7,978 bases of DNA from an uncultured Methylococcaceae bacterium (lineage in GTDB: Bacteria; Pseudomonadota; Gammaproteobacteria; Methylococcales; Methylomonadaceae): assembly GCA_903939355.1 (NCBI GenBank), contig CAJAHC010000254.1, positions 1-7,978 of the forward strand, read 5' to 3'. This document shows positions 1-7,284 of the stretch, one piece after another. Numbering within the stretch: the stretch's first letter is position 1; every line of letters starts with the position of its first letter. The notes beneath the pieces are model-generated. The model was not told the DNA's origin. It saw only the letters and a program-made list of their open reading frames with translations, and made no database searches. Made by a program: the position numbers and the translations under genes.

Positions 1-445
1 GCTCTGCTGACCCTTCAAACAACCTGCCACATCCCATAGCAAACAAGGTATCTCCACAAAACAAAGCCTCATCTTTGGCAAAATAATACACAATATGACC
101 AATAGTATGACCTGGGGTGGCAATAACACTAGCTTTATGTTCCCCCAAGGAAACAAAATCTCCTTCCCTAACACCTCTGTCAATACCAGGAATCCGATCA
201 ACATCCAACTGCGCTGCAATAATATTACAACCAGTTTTCTCCTTTAATTCGAGATTACCGCCGACATGATCCCAATGATGATGAGTATTCAGAATGTAAG
301 TAAGTCGCCAGCCTTTTTTAGCCAGCAAATCCAAAACAGGTTGCGCAATAGCAGGGTCAACAACGGCAGTTTCTCCCGATGTCGCATCATTAAGTAGATA
401 AATATAATTATCAGTTAAAACGGGGATTTGTATAATTTCCAACAT
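1..445 (-). CDS. gloB: Hydroxyacylglutathione hydrolase (glyoxalase II), N-terminal part, cut by the window edge
   Basis: Glyoxalase II hydrolyses S-D-lactoylglutathione to D-lactate and glutathione, the second step of cytosolic methylglyoxal detoxification. My translation from the ATG at 443-445 gives 148 open codons that run off the left edge, and it begins MLEIIQIPVLTDNYIYLL, a typical GloB start. The metallo-beta-lactamase-fold metal ligands are in order: THHHWDH at residues 54-60 (H55, H57, D59, H60), PGHT at 111-114 (H113) and GDTLF at 131-135 (bridging D132). GCGRLFEG at 138-145 is also typical of glyoxalase II rather than other hydrolases of this fold. The family is about 250-260 residues long, so the C-terminal substrate-binding domain is missing only because of the edge. 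The start lies 53 nt after the oadB stop. No clear Shine-Dalgarno sequence precedes it, so it may be read through from oadB or have its own weak promoter. The functional call is secure; the operon link to oad is inference. Confidence 0.95.
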   Translation of the reverse strand, partial: MLEIIQIPVLTDNYIYLLNDATSGETAVVDPAIAQPVLDLLAKKGWRLTYILNTHHHWDHVGGNLELKEKTGCNIIAAQLDVDRIPGIDRGVREGDFVSLGEHKASVIATPGHTIGHIVYYFAKDEALFCGDTLFAMGCGRLFEGSAE

Positions 446-498
446 ATTTTTGTATGATCAGAAAGAACTCTAAACTGGGGCAAGAAAACTTATCTAAC

Positions 499-1626
499 TT
501 ATTTAACCAAACTTAACAACACACCAGCAGCTACAGCAGAGCCGATTACACCGGCTACATTTGGACCCATGGCATGCATTAACAGAAAATTATGCGGATT
601 GCTTTCCAGTCCAATTTTATTGGCAACTCTTGCTGCCATTGGCACTGCCGATACACCTGCTGCGCCTATCAATGGATTGATTGGTGTATCACTGAACTTA
701 TTCATTACTTTTGCCATAATAACACCAGAGGCTGTACCAATAGCAAATGCAACTGCCCCCAATGCCAGAATTCCCAACGTTTCTATTTGCAAAAAGGCAT
801 GAGCACTTAATTTTGAACCTACTGCTAGCCCCAAGAAAATGGTAACAATATTAATGAGTTCATTTTGTGCAGTTTGACTTAAACGGTCAACAACACCACA
901 CGCATTCATTAAATTACCCAATGCAAACATCCCTATCAAAGGTGTTGCTGATGGCAATAATAAAATAGACAATAACAATAACATCAAAGGAAATATTATT
1001 TTTTCAGTTCTGCTGACTGGGCGCATTTGCTGCATTTCAATTTTGCGTTCATCTTCAGTAGTTAATGCTCGCATAATAGGCGGCTGAATTAAAGGCACTA
1101 ACGCCATATACGAATAAGCCGCTACAGCAATAGCACCCAGCAAATCTGGCGCAAGTTTTGATGCTACATAAATAGCCGTAGGTCCATCGGCCCCTCCGAT
1201 AATACCAATTGCAGCTGCATCTTTTAAACTAAATTCCAATCCAGGTATAACATTAAGAGCCAAAGCCCCCAGTAAGGATGCAAAAATACCAAATTGTGCA
1301 GCAGCACCTAAAAGCAATGTTTTTGGATTGGCGAGCATAGGGCCAAAATCGGTCATGGCACCAACACCCATAAAAATAAGTAACGGAAACATCCCGGTCT
1401 TAATACCAAAATAAAGATAGTACAAAAGCCCACCTTCTTCTGCAATACCTGCAACAGGAATATTACTAAGAATAGCGCCAAAGCCTATCGGCAATAATAG
1501 TAAGGGCTCAAACCCTTTTTTAATGGCCAGAAACAGTAACAAAAACCCAACCAGCATCATAAAAGCTTGTCCACCGGTAAAATTATATAAACCGGTACTG
1601 TGCCAAAGTGAAAGCAGATTTTCCAT
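499..1626 (-). CDS. oadB: Oxaloacetate decarboxylase beta subunit, Na+-translocating membrane carboxybiotin decarboxylase
   Basis: OadB is the polytopic inner-membrane subunit that decarboxylates carboxybiotin presented by OadA and couples this to Na+ export. The 375-residue protein is almost wholly hydrophobic. The functional residues known from Klebsiella OadB (D203, Y229, N373, G377, S382, R389) all appear with a constant offset of 56: D147 in GGADGPT (144-150), Y173 in [10 protein letters not shown], and N317, G321, S326 and R333 in the segment [20 protein letters not shown]. It therefore looks catalytically complete. The protein is about 58 residues shorter than the Klebsiella form, all lost ahead of these motifs, and its length matches the beta subunits of methylmalonyl-CoA and glutaconyl-CoA decarboxylases. 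The alpha subunit next to it supports the oxaloacetate assignment. The start follows a modest AAGAGA Shine-Dalgarno sequence, 25 nt after the oadA stop, consistent with co-transcription. Confidence 0.95.
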   Translation of the reverse strand: MENLLSLWHSTGLYNFTGGQAFMMLVGFLLLFLAIKKGFEPLLLLPIGFGAILSNIPVAGIAEEGGLLYYLYFGIKTGMFPLLIFMGVGAMTDFGPMLANPKTLLLGAAAQFGIFASLLGALALNVIPGLEFSLKDAAAIGIIGGADGPTAIYVASKLAPDLLGAIAVAAYSYMALVPLIQPPIMRALTTEDERKIEMQQMRPVSRTEKIIFPLMLLLLSILLLPSATPLIGMFALGNLMNACGVVDRLSQTAQNELINIVTIFLGLAVGSKLSAHAFLQIETLGILALGAVAFAIGTASGVIMAKVMNKFSDTPINPLIGAAGVSAVPMAARVANKIGLESNPHNFLLMHAMGPNVAGVIGSAVAAGVLLSLVK

Positions 1627-1651
1627 AAAGTGTCTCTTGTATTATCCGTGA

Positions 1652-3439
1652 TTACAAAGAAATCAATGCATTACCGCCGGCAACAGCGCCACCTTCTTTT
1701 ATGTGAACAGCTGTAACGATACCAGAAAACTTAGATCGCACTTCTGTTTCCATTTTCATGGCTTCCATAATAACAACAACCTCACCCTCCTCAACGTTAC
1801 TTCCTACATCTACGAGTATTTTTAATATATTCCCGGCCATTGGTGCATAAACAACAGACCCACTACTTTCAAGAACTACATGGCTTTGCTCCGTAACAAT
1901 GGGCTGGATAGCCAATGCCGCTCCAACGGGACCAACTGTTACATTGAAGTTTCTACCATCGACATTTACCGTATAAGTTTCGGGTACCCCATCAATAACC
2001 GATGATTTAACTGTTTTGTTTGCCATCATAAAAGCGCTTGCATTTGGCGCAGCTTCAAATGCCTCAGGATTTCCACGATTGACCAGAAATTTCCAGCCAA
2101 CTTGAGCAAACATACCATTGATCAAGGCATCCTCTTCAATATTTTTGGCTAACTTTACGCCTTCAACTTCAGCTTTTTTTAGTACCTCTGAAATTAGTTT
2201 ATCCATTTCCGGTTCTATTAAATCAGCCGGACGACAGGTTATTTGTTGTGCACCAGCAAGAACCCTATCTTGTAATTGCTTATTTACTGGTGCAGGGGTT
2301 GCGCCGTATTCACCTTTCAATACCCCAGCAGTTTCCTTGGCTATAGTTTTATATCGTTCGCCACTCAAGACATTCATAACCGCTTGGGTACCTACGATTT
2401 GTGAAGTTGGAGTAACCAGTGGAATAAATCCCAAGTCCTCACGTACACGAGGTATTTCTTGCATGACTTCATCAAACTTCTCGGAAGCCCCCTGCTCTTT
2501 CAACTGACTTTCCATATTAGTCAGCATCCCGCCCGGTACTTGAGAAATCAAGATACGTCCATCTACACCCCTAAGGCTACCTTCATATTGAGCATATTTT
2601 TTACGAATACCCCTAAAGTAATGTGCGATTTCTTCCAGTTTAACCAAATCCAGGCCTGTCGCTCGCTCAGTACCTTCAAGACTTGCAACAATGGTTTCGG
2701 TAGCACTATGCCCATAGGTCATACTGAGTGAGGAAATTGCTGTATCAACATTATCGACACCTGCTTCAACGGCTTTAATAATAGTTCCGACACTTAAACC
2801 GGTTGTCGCATGGCAATGCAAATGTACAGGTATTTTAGTGCTTTTTTTCAACCGGCTAATCAACTCAAACGCATCATAAGGCTTAAGCAAACCAGCCATA
2901 TCTTTAATACAAATAGAATGGGCGCCCATATCTTCAATTTGTTTGCCCAGAGTCACCCAGGAGTCCAGATTGTGAACCGGACTGGTGGTATAAGAAATAG
3001 TTCCTTGAGCATGAGCATCTGTATTGAGTACGGCTTTCACAGCATGCTCAATATTTCGCATGTCATTCATGGCATCGAATATTCGGAAAACATTAATGCC
3101 GTTGACAGCGCAACGCTCAACAAACTTATCAACTACATCGTCAGCATAATGTCTATAGCCTAAAATATTTTGCCCTCTGAGGAGCATTTGCTGTGGTGTC
3201 TTAGGCATTGCTGCTTTTAAAGAACGCAATCTGTCCCAAGGATCCTCACCCAAGTAACGAATACACGCATCAAAAGTAGCACCACCCCATGACTCAATCG
3301 ACCAGTAACCTATCTGGTCTATTTTTTCACAAATAGGCAACATGTCTTCTATTCGTAAACGAGTGGCTAAGATCGATTGATGAGCATCTCTTAACACTAC
3401 CTCAGTGATGCTTAAAGGCTTTATTTTATCTTTGGCCAT
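1652..3439 (-). CDS. oadA: Oxaloacetate decarboxylase alpha subunit (carboxyltransferase plus biotinyl domain)
   Basis: OadA transfers the C4 carboxylate of oxaloacetate to its own biotin, releasing pyruvate, and delivers carboxybiotin to OadB. The 595-residue protein is the usual family length. Residues 8 to about 270 form the TIM-barrel carboxyltransferase domain, with metal and catalytic residues D18 (LRDAHQS), K179 (ICIKDMAG), H208 and H210 (HLHCH). A conserved carboxylase association domain runs to about residue 470. The C-terminal biotinyl domain spans about 527-595, with the biotin lysine K562 in EAMKMET. The linker before it (about 498-526) lacks the long Pro/Ala-rich stretch of enteric OadA. 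Pyruvate carboxylase subunit B is the main alternative and shares both domains, but the flanking oadG and oadB make the decarboxylase far more likely. The Shine-Dalgarno sequence CTGGAG lies 11 nt before the ATG, rather far. Biotinylation must come from a BirA encoded elsewhere. Confidence 0.96.
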   Translation of the reverse strand: MAKDKIKPLSITEVVLRDAHQSILATRLRIEDMLPICEKIDQIGYWSIESWGGATFDACIRYLGEDPWDRLRSLKAAMPKTPQQMLLRGQNILGYRHYADDVVDKFVERCAVNGINVFRIFDAMNDMRNIEHAVKAVLNTDAHAQGTISYTTSPVHNLDSWVTLGKQIEDMGAHSICIKDMAGLLKPYDAFELISRLKKSTKIPVHLHCHATTGLSVGTIIKAVEAGVDNVDTAISSLSMTYGHSATETIVASLEGTERATGLDLVKLEEIAHYFRGIRKKYAQYEGSLRGVDGRILISQVPGGMLTNMESQLKEQGASEKFDEVMQEIPRVREDLGFIPLVTPTSQIVGTQAVMNVLSGERYKTIAKETAGVLKGEYGATPAPVNKQLQDRVLAGAQQITCRPADLIEPEMDKLISEVLKKAEVEGVKLAKNIEEDALINGMFAQVGWKFLVNRGNPEAFEAAPNASAFMMANKTVKSSVIDGVPETYTVNVDGRNFNVTVGPVGAALAIQPIVTEQSHVVLESSGSVVYAPMAGNILKILVDVGSNVEEGEVVVIMEAMKMETEVRSKFSGIVTAVHIKEGGAVAGGNALISL

Positions 3440-3471
3440 TCTAAATATTTCTCCAGGAATTTTTTCGTTTT

Positions 3472-3488
3472 TAATCAGTTACTGATTA
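3472..3488. repeat. Perfect 7-bp inverted repeat with a 3-nt loop in the oadG-oadA gap
   Basis: TAATCAG-TTA-CTGATTA is a perfect palindrome with a 3-nt centre, 33 nt before the oadA start. In the transcript it would form a short AU-rich hairpin upstream of the oadA Shine-Dalgarno sequence. On the minus strand it is followed by A-rich sequence rather than a T run, so it does not look like an intrinsic terminator. It could be a processing or stabilising hairpin or an operator half-site pair, but that is inference. The gap it occupies (3440-3569, 130 nt) holds no credible gene. Confidence 0.6.
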
Positions 3489-3569
3489 CTTTAACTCATG
3501 CGTGTTAAATAATTAATACCGGTTAAATCTCACAGGCAAAAAACCAAAAACCATTACCTTTGTTTATGT

Positions 3570-3800
3570 TTATTGCTTGTGTCTATATTGATGTACTGCC
3601 GCTGAAATTGCCGCAATAATAGTTTTATCAATCCCACCAGGTACCGCAGGCATTATTCCCATCACGGGCATATCTGGAAAAAACCGCTGAACCAATGATG
3701 ACATTAAATTGATAGCACCTACCAGCATAGTTAAAAACAGAAACACGATGCCCATACCGGCAAACATTAATTCAACACCATTACTCATCATTTCTGTCAT
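3570..3800 (-). CDS. oadG: Oxaloacetate decarboxylase gamma subunit (small membrane assembly subunit)
   Basis: OadG is a small single-span membrane protein that bridges OadA and OadB and is needed for assembly of the pump. From the start chosen here the protein has 76 residues, with a short N-terminus, one hydrophobic helix at about 9-33 (ELMFAGMGIVFLFL), a Pro-rich stretch and a His-rich C-terminal tail (HQYRHKQ). This tail fits the zinc-binding, OadA-contacting tail described for Klebsiella OadG. The frame is open upstream to a GTG at 3837-3839 (89 residues), with another ATG at 3810-3812. I prefer the ATG at 3798-3800 because the family normally has only about ten residues before the helix, GGATGGTGAT gives it a Shine-Dalgarno match, and the predicted transcription start near 3841 leaves almost no leader for the GTG. 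It is the first gene of the inferred oadGAB operon, followed by a 130-nt gap to oadA. The role is secure from context and tail motif; the exact start is less so. Confidence 0.88.
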   Translation of the reverse strand: MTEMMSNGVELMFAGMGIVFLFLTMLVGAINLMSSLVQRFFPDMPVMGIMPAVPGGIDKTIIAAISAAVHQYRHKQ

Positions 3801-3847
3801 ATCACCATCCATTTTGTATCTACTATAAATACCGATCACTAATGCAC

Positions 3848-3876
3848 ATTATCCATAAAACCAAGCACCTAAACAA
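3848..3876 (-). promoter_or_regulatory. Candidate sigma-70 promoter for oadGAB
   Basis: Read on the minus strand, TTGTTT (plus-strand 3871-3876) is separated by exactly 17 bp from GATAAT (3848-3853). The -10 matches the consensus at 5 of 6 positions and the -35 at 3 of 6. The predicted transcription start is near 3841, about 40 nt ahead of the preferred oadG ATG. The region is AT-rich, so chance matches are easy. The position directly before a gene with a large upstream gap is the best support. Confidence 0.45.
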
Positions 3877-3904
3877 ACAAAAGATAACTATCACCTTGGT
3901 TTTA
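3856..3904. repeat. Perfect 10-bp inverted repeat flanking the candidate oadG -35 element
   Basis: TAAAACCAAG (3856-3865) and CTTGGTTTTA (3895-3904) are exact reverse complements separated by 29 nt. The left arm lies in the spacer of the candidate promoter and the right arm upstream of its -35. An alternative 6-bp pairing, CCTAAA (3868-3873) with TTTAGG (3901-3906), would compete with part of the 10-bp stem. It could be a two-site operator for a dimeric regulator or a DNA or RNA fold. No T tract follows on either strand beyond the arm itself, so a terminator is less likely. Function is inference. Confidence 0.55.
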
Positions 3905-4040
3905 GGCTCACCATTGATTGATAAAGCTTTTTTCACTTATTTTGCACAGACCATACATACCTTAATGATGTTCATACCGAAACAACAATATCAGTTTAAT
4001 TTGATAATTTTAAAACAATAACTTAACGATTTGAGCAATG

Positions 4041-4100
4041 TTAATTTGCACTTAGATCACGTAACAATCTAATATTATTACCCAAATCTAAGAATACCAC
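4041..4100 (-). CDS. Possible 19-codon small ORF or leader peptide downstream of tpx
   Basis: A consensus Shine-Dalgarno AGGAGG (plus-strand 4106-4111) lies 5 nt before a GTG at 4098-4100. It opens a frame of 19 codons, MVFLDLGNNIRLLRDLSAN by my translation, ending at TAA 4041-4043. The Shine-Dalgarno sequence begins 10 nt after the tpx stop, so the frame would be translated from tpx mRNA or from its own transcript. I do not recognise the peptide. It is mixed hydrophobic and charged, with no signal or membrane segment. The start is GTG and the frame is short, so chance is a serious alternative. The AGGAGG could also belong to a non-coding element. An out-of-frame ATG overlapping the AGGAGG opens only 8 codons. 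Confidence 0.25.
   Translation of the reverse strand: MVFLDLGNNIRLLRDLSAN
4051..4092. repeat. 7-bp inverted repeat downstream of tpx
   Basis: CTTAGAT (4051-4057) and ATCTAAG (4086-4092) are exact reverse complements with a 28-nt AT-rich loop. They lie 30-70 nt after the tpx stop, within the possible small ORF. A weak stem-loop at the end of the tpx transcript is possible, but there is no T tract after it on the minus strand, so it is not a convincing intrinsic terminator. Confidence 0.3.
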
Positions 4101-4121
4101 CGATGCCTCCTCATTATTAAA

Positions 4122-4619
4122 TTATTTCAGAACTGCATAGGCATTTTCGTAATTGGGTTCATTAGCCAATTCACTTACAAGCTCGGTATAGATAACATTA
4201 TCATGCTCATCAAGAATGACAACAGCACGAGCAGTTAAACCTGCTAGGAATGTATTAACCAACTTTACACCATAATCATCGGCAAAATCAGACCGAAACG
4301 TTGATAAAGGAATAACTTGTTTTAATCCCTCCACTTCACAAAATCGGCATTGTGCAAAAGGCAAATCAGCTGAGATTACCAATACAACCGCATTATACAA
4401 ATGTGCTGCTTTTTCGTTAAATGCGCGCGCCGAGGCTGCACAGGTCGGGGTATCCAAACTTGGTACTATATTTAATACCTTTTTTTTTCCTGCAAATGTT
4501 GCTAACGACACATCTTCCAACTTGCTATTTACCAGCAAAAAATCGGGCGCTTTGCTACCAACTTTTGGTAATGCGCCCGATGTATGAAGTGGTTTACCTT
4601 GAAATGTAATAGTTGCCAT
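4122..4619 (-). CDS. tpx: Thiol peroxidase Tpx (atypical 2-Cys peroxiredoxin)
   Basis: Tpx reduces hydrogen peroxide and organic, especially lipid, hydroperoxides, and is recycled by thioredoxin. The 165-residue protein covers the full family length. The peroxidatic cysteine is C60 in [11 protein letters not shown], with the peroxiredoxin T57-P-T-C motif. The resolving cysteine is C94 in FAQCRFCE, equivalent to E. coli C61 and C95. The active-site arginine is probably R131 ([11 protein letters not shown]). There is an extra cysteine, C91, where E. coli has serine, so the resolving site reads CxxC. No signal peptide is seen; E. coli Tpx was long called periplasmic but also lacks a classical one. 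The ATG is preceded by TTGAGG with 5-nt spacing, a good Shine-Dalgarno sequence. The gene starts 71 nt after the der stop and may have its own weak promoter. Nothing ties it mechanistically to its neighbours. Confidence 0.97.
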   Translation of the reverse strand: MATITFQGKPLHTSGALPKVGSKAPDFLLVNSKLEDVSLATFAGKKKVLNIVPSLDTPTCAASARAFNEKAAHLYNAVVLVISADLPFAQCRFCEVEGLKQVIPLSTFRSDFADDYGVKLVNTFLAGLTARAVVILDEHDNVIYTELVSELANEPNYENAYAVLK

Positions 4620-4690
4620 AAAAACCTCAATTTCGTTTAACTTATAACCCGCAAAAGAAAAAACAACTATCTCTCACCTTATATCTCTCT
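4620..4690 (-). promoter_or_regulatory. der-tpx spacer with a weak promoter candidate and an 8-bp direct repeat
   Basis: Read on the minus strand, TATAAG (plus-strand 4641-4646) matches the -10 consensus at 5 of 6 positions, 21 nt before the tpx ATG. The nearest TTG-type -35, TTGTTT, is only 14 bp upstream, so the promoter is weak or needs an activator. The octamer TATCTCTC occurs twice on the plus strand, at 4668-4675 and 4682-4689, a 14-bp period that could be regulator contacts or simple repetition. No terminator hairpin for der was found, so read-through into tpx is possible. Confidence 0.3.
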
Positions 4691-6088
4691 TTATTTCTTA
4701 TTTTTTGCTCGTTTTAGCAAACGCTCTCGCTTCTTGACCTGCCATTCAGTAACCTTCTTTTTTTGTCCATGAAAAGGATTGACTGGCGACTTAAATTCCA
4801 TACGAATCGGCGTTCCTGACAACTTCAATTTATCACGAAAATAATTCATCAAATAGCGTTTATATGAAAGCGGCAAAGCATCCGTTTGAACGCCATGAAT
4901 AACCACTATTGGCGGGTTTCGTCCACCTTGATGCGCATATTTTAATTTAATACGACGGGTATTTATTATGGGGGGTTGATGCGCCCCCGTGGCCTCTTTA
5001 AGGATTCTGGTCAGCACAGGTGTTGACATATCAATCATCGCCGAATCATATAATTTATGAACAACATCAAACAACTTACCTACACCACTGCCATGTAGCG
5101 CTGAAATAGGATGTTTCTCAGCAAAATCGAGAAAAGGCAGCTTTAGATCAAGTTGCCTTTTAATGGTTTCTTTTTGCTCTATATTTAGGCCATCCCATTT
5201 ATTGAGTCCAATAATCAAAGCCCTTCCAGCTTCCAAAACCAAACCGAGTAAATGCGCATCCTGATCAGCAATACCTTCTCTCGCATCAATCAAATAAATA
5301 ACTACATTTGCTTGCTCGATTGCTTGTAACGACTTAATAACACTAAACTTTTCGATAGTTTCAGACACTCTCGATCTTCGGCGCATGCCTGCAGTATCAA
5401 TTAGCGTAAACTTCTTCCCGTTTCTTTCGAAAGGAATATAAATACTGTCTCGAGTGGTTCCAGGCTCATCGAAGACAATTACCCTTTCTTCTCCTAACAA
5501 TCGATTAACCAACGTTGATTTACCTACATTGGGCCTACCAACTACTGCAATGCCGATACCACCTTTTCCGGCATCCTCAATAACAACTTCCGGTTCGATG
5601 GGTAATAGCTGTTTGACTCTATCCAATAACTCCGGTATTCCGCGCCCGTGTGAAGCAGCAATTTGCACGGGCTCACCAAGAGCTAAGGAATAAAAGTCTG
5701 ATGCAGCTATAGTTGCATCAATTCCATCAACCTTATTGGTAACCAGTAATATCGGTTTATTTAGTTTCCTTAAACTATCGGCAATGACTTTATCAGAAAC
5801 ACTCAATCCTTCACGGGCATCAACGAGAAACAACACCAGATCAGCTTCTTCCAAAGCAACTTGCACTTGTTTTCTGGCAAAACTTTCTATGCCTTCAGCA
5901 TCATCTGCTATACCTCCGGTATCAACAACCAAACAAGGCCTATCTCCATGTTTTACCCGACCGTACTGACGATCTCTGGTTAAACCAGGGAAATCTGCGA
6001 CCAAGGCATCCCGGCTTCGGGTTAAATAATTAAACAAGGTGGACTTACCAACATTTGGACGTCCTACCAGGGCTATTACAGGTAACAT
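4691..6088 (-). CDS. der: Ribosome biogenesis GTPase Der (EngA)
   Basis: Der is an essential GTPase that binds the 50S precursor and promotes its late assembly. The 465 residues show the diagnostic tandem G domains. In G domain 1, the P-loop GRPNVGKST is at 9-17, DTGG at 56-59 and NKVD at 118-121. In G domain 2, GRPNVGKST is at 184-192, DTAG at 231-234 and NKWD at 297-300. A KH-like domain follows (about 355-440), then a Lys/Arg-rich tail that probably contacts rRNA. An acidic-to-Gly linker (about 165-178) joins the two G domains. Length is slightly below the E. coli protein and nothing is missing. The start is 2 nt after the bamB stop (TAA-TT-ATG), so translation is probably coupled. This position after bamB is conserved in Gammaproteobacteria. 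Confidence 0.98.
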   Translation of the reverse strand: MLPVIALVGRPNVGKSTLFNYLTRSRDALVADFPGLTRDRQYGRVKHGDRPCLVVDTGGIADDAEGIESFARKQVQVALEEADLVLFLVDAREGLSVSDKVIADSLRKLNKPILLVTNKVDGIDATIAASDFYSLALGEPVQIAASHGRGIPELLDRVKQLLPIEPEVVIEDAGKGGIGIAVVGRPNVGKSTLVNRLLGEERVIVFDEPGTTRDSIYIPFERNGKKFTLIDTAGMRRRSRVSETIEKFSVIKSLQAIEQANVVIYLIDAREGIADQDAHLLGLVLEAGRALIIGLNKWDGLNIEQKETIKRQLDLKLPFLDFAEKHPISALHGSGVGKLFDVVHKLYDSAMIDMSTPVLTRILKEATGAHQPPIINTRRIKLKYAHQGGRNPPIVVIHGVQTDALPLSYKRYLMNYFRDKLKLSGTPIRMEFKSPVNPFHGQKKKVTEWQVKKRERLLKRAKNKK

Positions 6089-6090
6089 AA

Positions 6091-7284
6091 TTAAGGTGCT
6101 CGAGTTTTTAAAGCGGCAAGAGTGCCATCTTTTGCATAAATATAAACAGTACTATCGACAACAATAGGCTTGGCATCTATTGCACTGTCAGCAACTTTTA
6201 TACGACCTAATTGCCTACCGTCATCGGCTGACAACCAATGTACGTAACCTTCAAAATCCCCCACTACAACATAGTTGTCATAAATAGTAGGCGCTGTTAA
6301 TTTTCTTTGATGCAATTCTTTTTGTTTCCATAACGATGCACCCGTTCTCTGTTCTAACTGCCAAACATTGTCAATAGAATCAGAAAAGTATAAGAATCTG
6401 TAATCGTTACTTAAACCAGTATTGGAGGAAACTGTCTCATTTCGCCACAACACATCACCATCGGATTCCGAAATAGCTGCAGCACCTCCATGATAACTGG
6501 CTATATAAATCACTCCGCCTACTTCAATAGGATCAACATCTAGGTCTACCAGTCTTTCAACTTCAGAACGACCCTTGGGAATGGCGACGCTAGTTTCCCA
6601 AACATATTTGCCATTTGTTAAACGCAGAGCCATTAATTTGCCGTTATCGTAACCTTCGATAACATTATCCCCAACGATAACAGGTGCACCAATGCCGCGA
6701 ACGCTTAACGCAGGTGCATTATGCTCATAACTCCACAATTTTCCGCCATTCTTTTCATTCAGTGCGACAATTTCACCATCAGTAGTCCGAACGATGACTA
6801 TGCCCTTTGCAATAACCGGCACTGAAAGCACTTCACTGGATACCAATGATTTCCATAGTAAATCACCATTTTCACTATTAAGAGCGACAACTTCTGCATC
6901 ACTGGTACCTAAAATAACGGTTCCAACTCCTAATCCAGGACCAGCAGAAAAATGTACGCCCAACTCCGCCTTCCAAATCAAGTGGCCATCATTTAAATCT
7001 CTGGCCTGTACCAAACCGTTTCTATCTGCAGCCAGTATTTTACCAAAACCAATTGCAGGGATAAGTTTTAAAGATTGCTCATCAGAACCAACCCCAACAG
7101 TCTCATCCCAAAGTTTTTCAATTTTAATTTCAGGCGTAAATTCTACTAAAACAGCTGGTGGCTCGGCATTATCCTCACCACCAAGAAAATAACTTGAAAT
7201 ACCCGACACCGCATCATTCATCGAATCCATTGCGGTACAACCCGCCAAACTTAACAAAAAGCAAAACAGGGTAATGTGGCGCAT
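6091..7284 (-). CDS. bamB: Outer-membrane assembly lipoprotein BamB
   Basis: BamB is a periplasmic lipoprotein anchored to the outer membrane. It binds the POTRA domains of BamA and aids insertion of beta-barrel proteins. The 397-residue product has a lipoprotein signal peptide ending in the lipobox LAGC, with C16 as the lipidated residue. The next residue is Thr, not Asp, as expected for export to the outer membrane. The remainder is a chain of PQQ-like beta-propeller repeats with recurring G-x-(L/I)-x-W and VVALN-type strands, for example at 90-105, 129-144, 169-184, 274-281 and 344-350, fitting the eight-bladed fold. LSVR at 193-196 matches the LSLR loop of E. coli BamB implicated in BamA binding. 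The ATG overlaps the yfgM stop by 1 nt (TAATG), and der follows after 2 nt. Length is close to the E. coli protein (392). Confidence 0.97.
   Translation of the reverse strand: MRHITLFCFLLSLAGCTAMDSMNDAVSGISSYFLGGEDNAEPPAVLVEFTPEIKIEKLWDETVGVGSDEQSLKLIPAIGFGKILAADRNGLVQARDLNDGHLIWKAELGVHFSAGPGLGVGTVILGTSDAEVVALNSENGDLLWKSLVSSEVLSVPVIAKGIVIVRTTDGEIVALNEKNGGKLWSYEHNAPALSVRGIGAPVIVGDNVIEGYDNGKLMALRLTNGKYVWETSVAIPKGRSEVERLVDLDVDPIEVGGVIYIASYHGGAAAISESDGDVLWRNETVSSNTGLSNDYRFLYFSDSIDNVWQLEQRTGASLWKQKELHQRKLTAPTIYDNYVVVGDFEGYVHWLSADDGRQLGRIKVADSAIDAKPIVVDSTVYIYAKDGTLAALKTRAP

Larger units (their letters stand above)
3801..4121. other. Intergenic region between tpx and oadG
   Basis: This is the only stretch of more than 300 bases without an established gene. 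Read on the minus strand it holds, in order: an AGGAGG followed by a possible 19-codon reading frame; a 7-bp inverted repeat inside that frame; about 130 nt of very AT-rich sequence without obvious structure; a perfect 10-bp inverted repeat; and a promoter-like -35/-10 pair just ahead of oadG. No strong GC-rich hairpin with a T tract follows tpx, so an intrinsic terminator was not identified. A 59-codon plus-strand frame (3842-4021) is present but has no Shine-Dalgarno sequence and looks accidental. Confidence 0.7.

Noticed and set aside
1780..1790. AGGAGG on the minus strand inside oadA
   Set aside because: It encodes the Glu-Glu-Gly of the biotinyl domain and is explained by coding constraint.
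2118..2507. 129-codon plus-strand frame opposite oadA
   Set aside because: It is the antisense shadow of a well-conserved oadA coding region. The Ser-rich translation has no recognisable domain.
3537..3557. GGTTTTTGGTTTTTTG repetition after oadG and a 13-codon ATG frame there
   Set aside because: Low-complexity T-rich sequence without a hairpin before it, so not a terminator. The frame is too short, and its AAGG is too close to the ATG.
3842..4021. 59-codon plus-strand open frame in the tpx-oadG gap (starts MHIIHKTKHL)
   Set aside because: No Shine-Dalgarno sequence, AT-rich composition with no protein-like pattern, and it overlaps the inverted repeat and promoter of oadG on the other strand. 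Open frames of this size arise easily in such DNA.
6794..7192. 132-codon plus-strand frame opposite bamB
   Set aside because: Antisense shadow of bamB; Ser/Thr/Pro-rich composition typical of antisense frames and no upstream signals.
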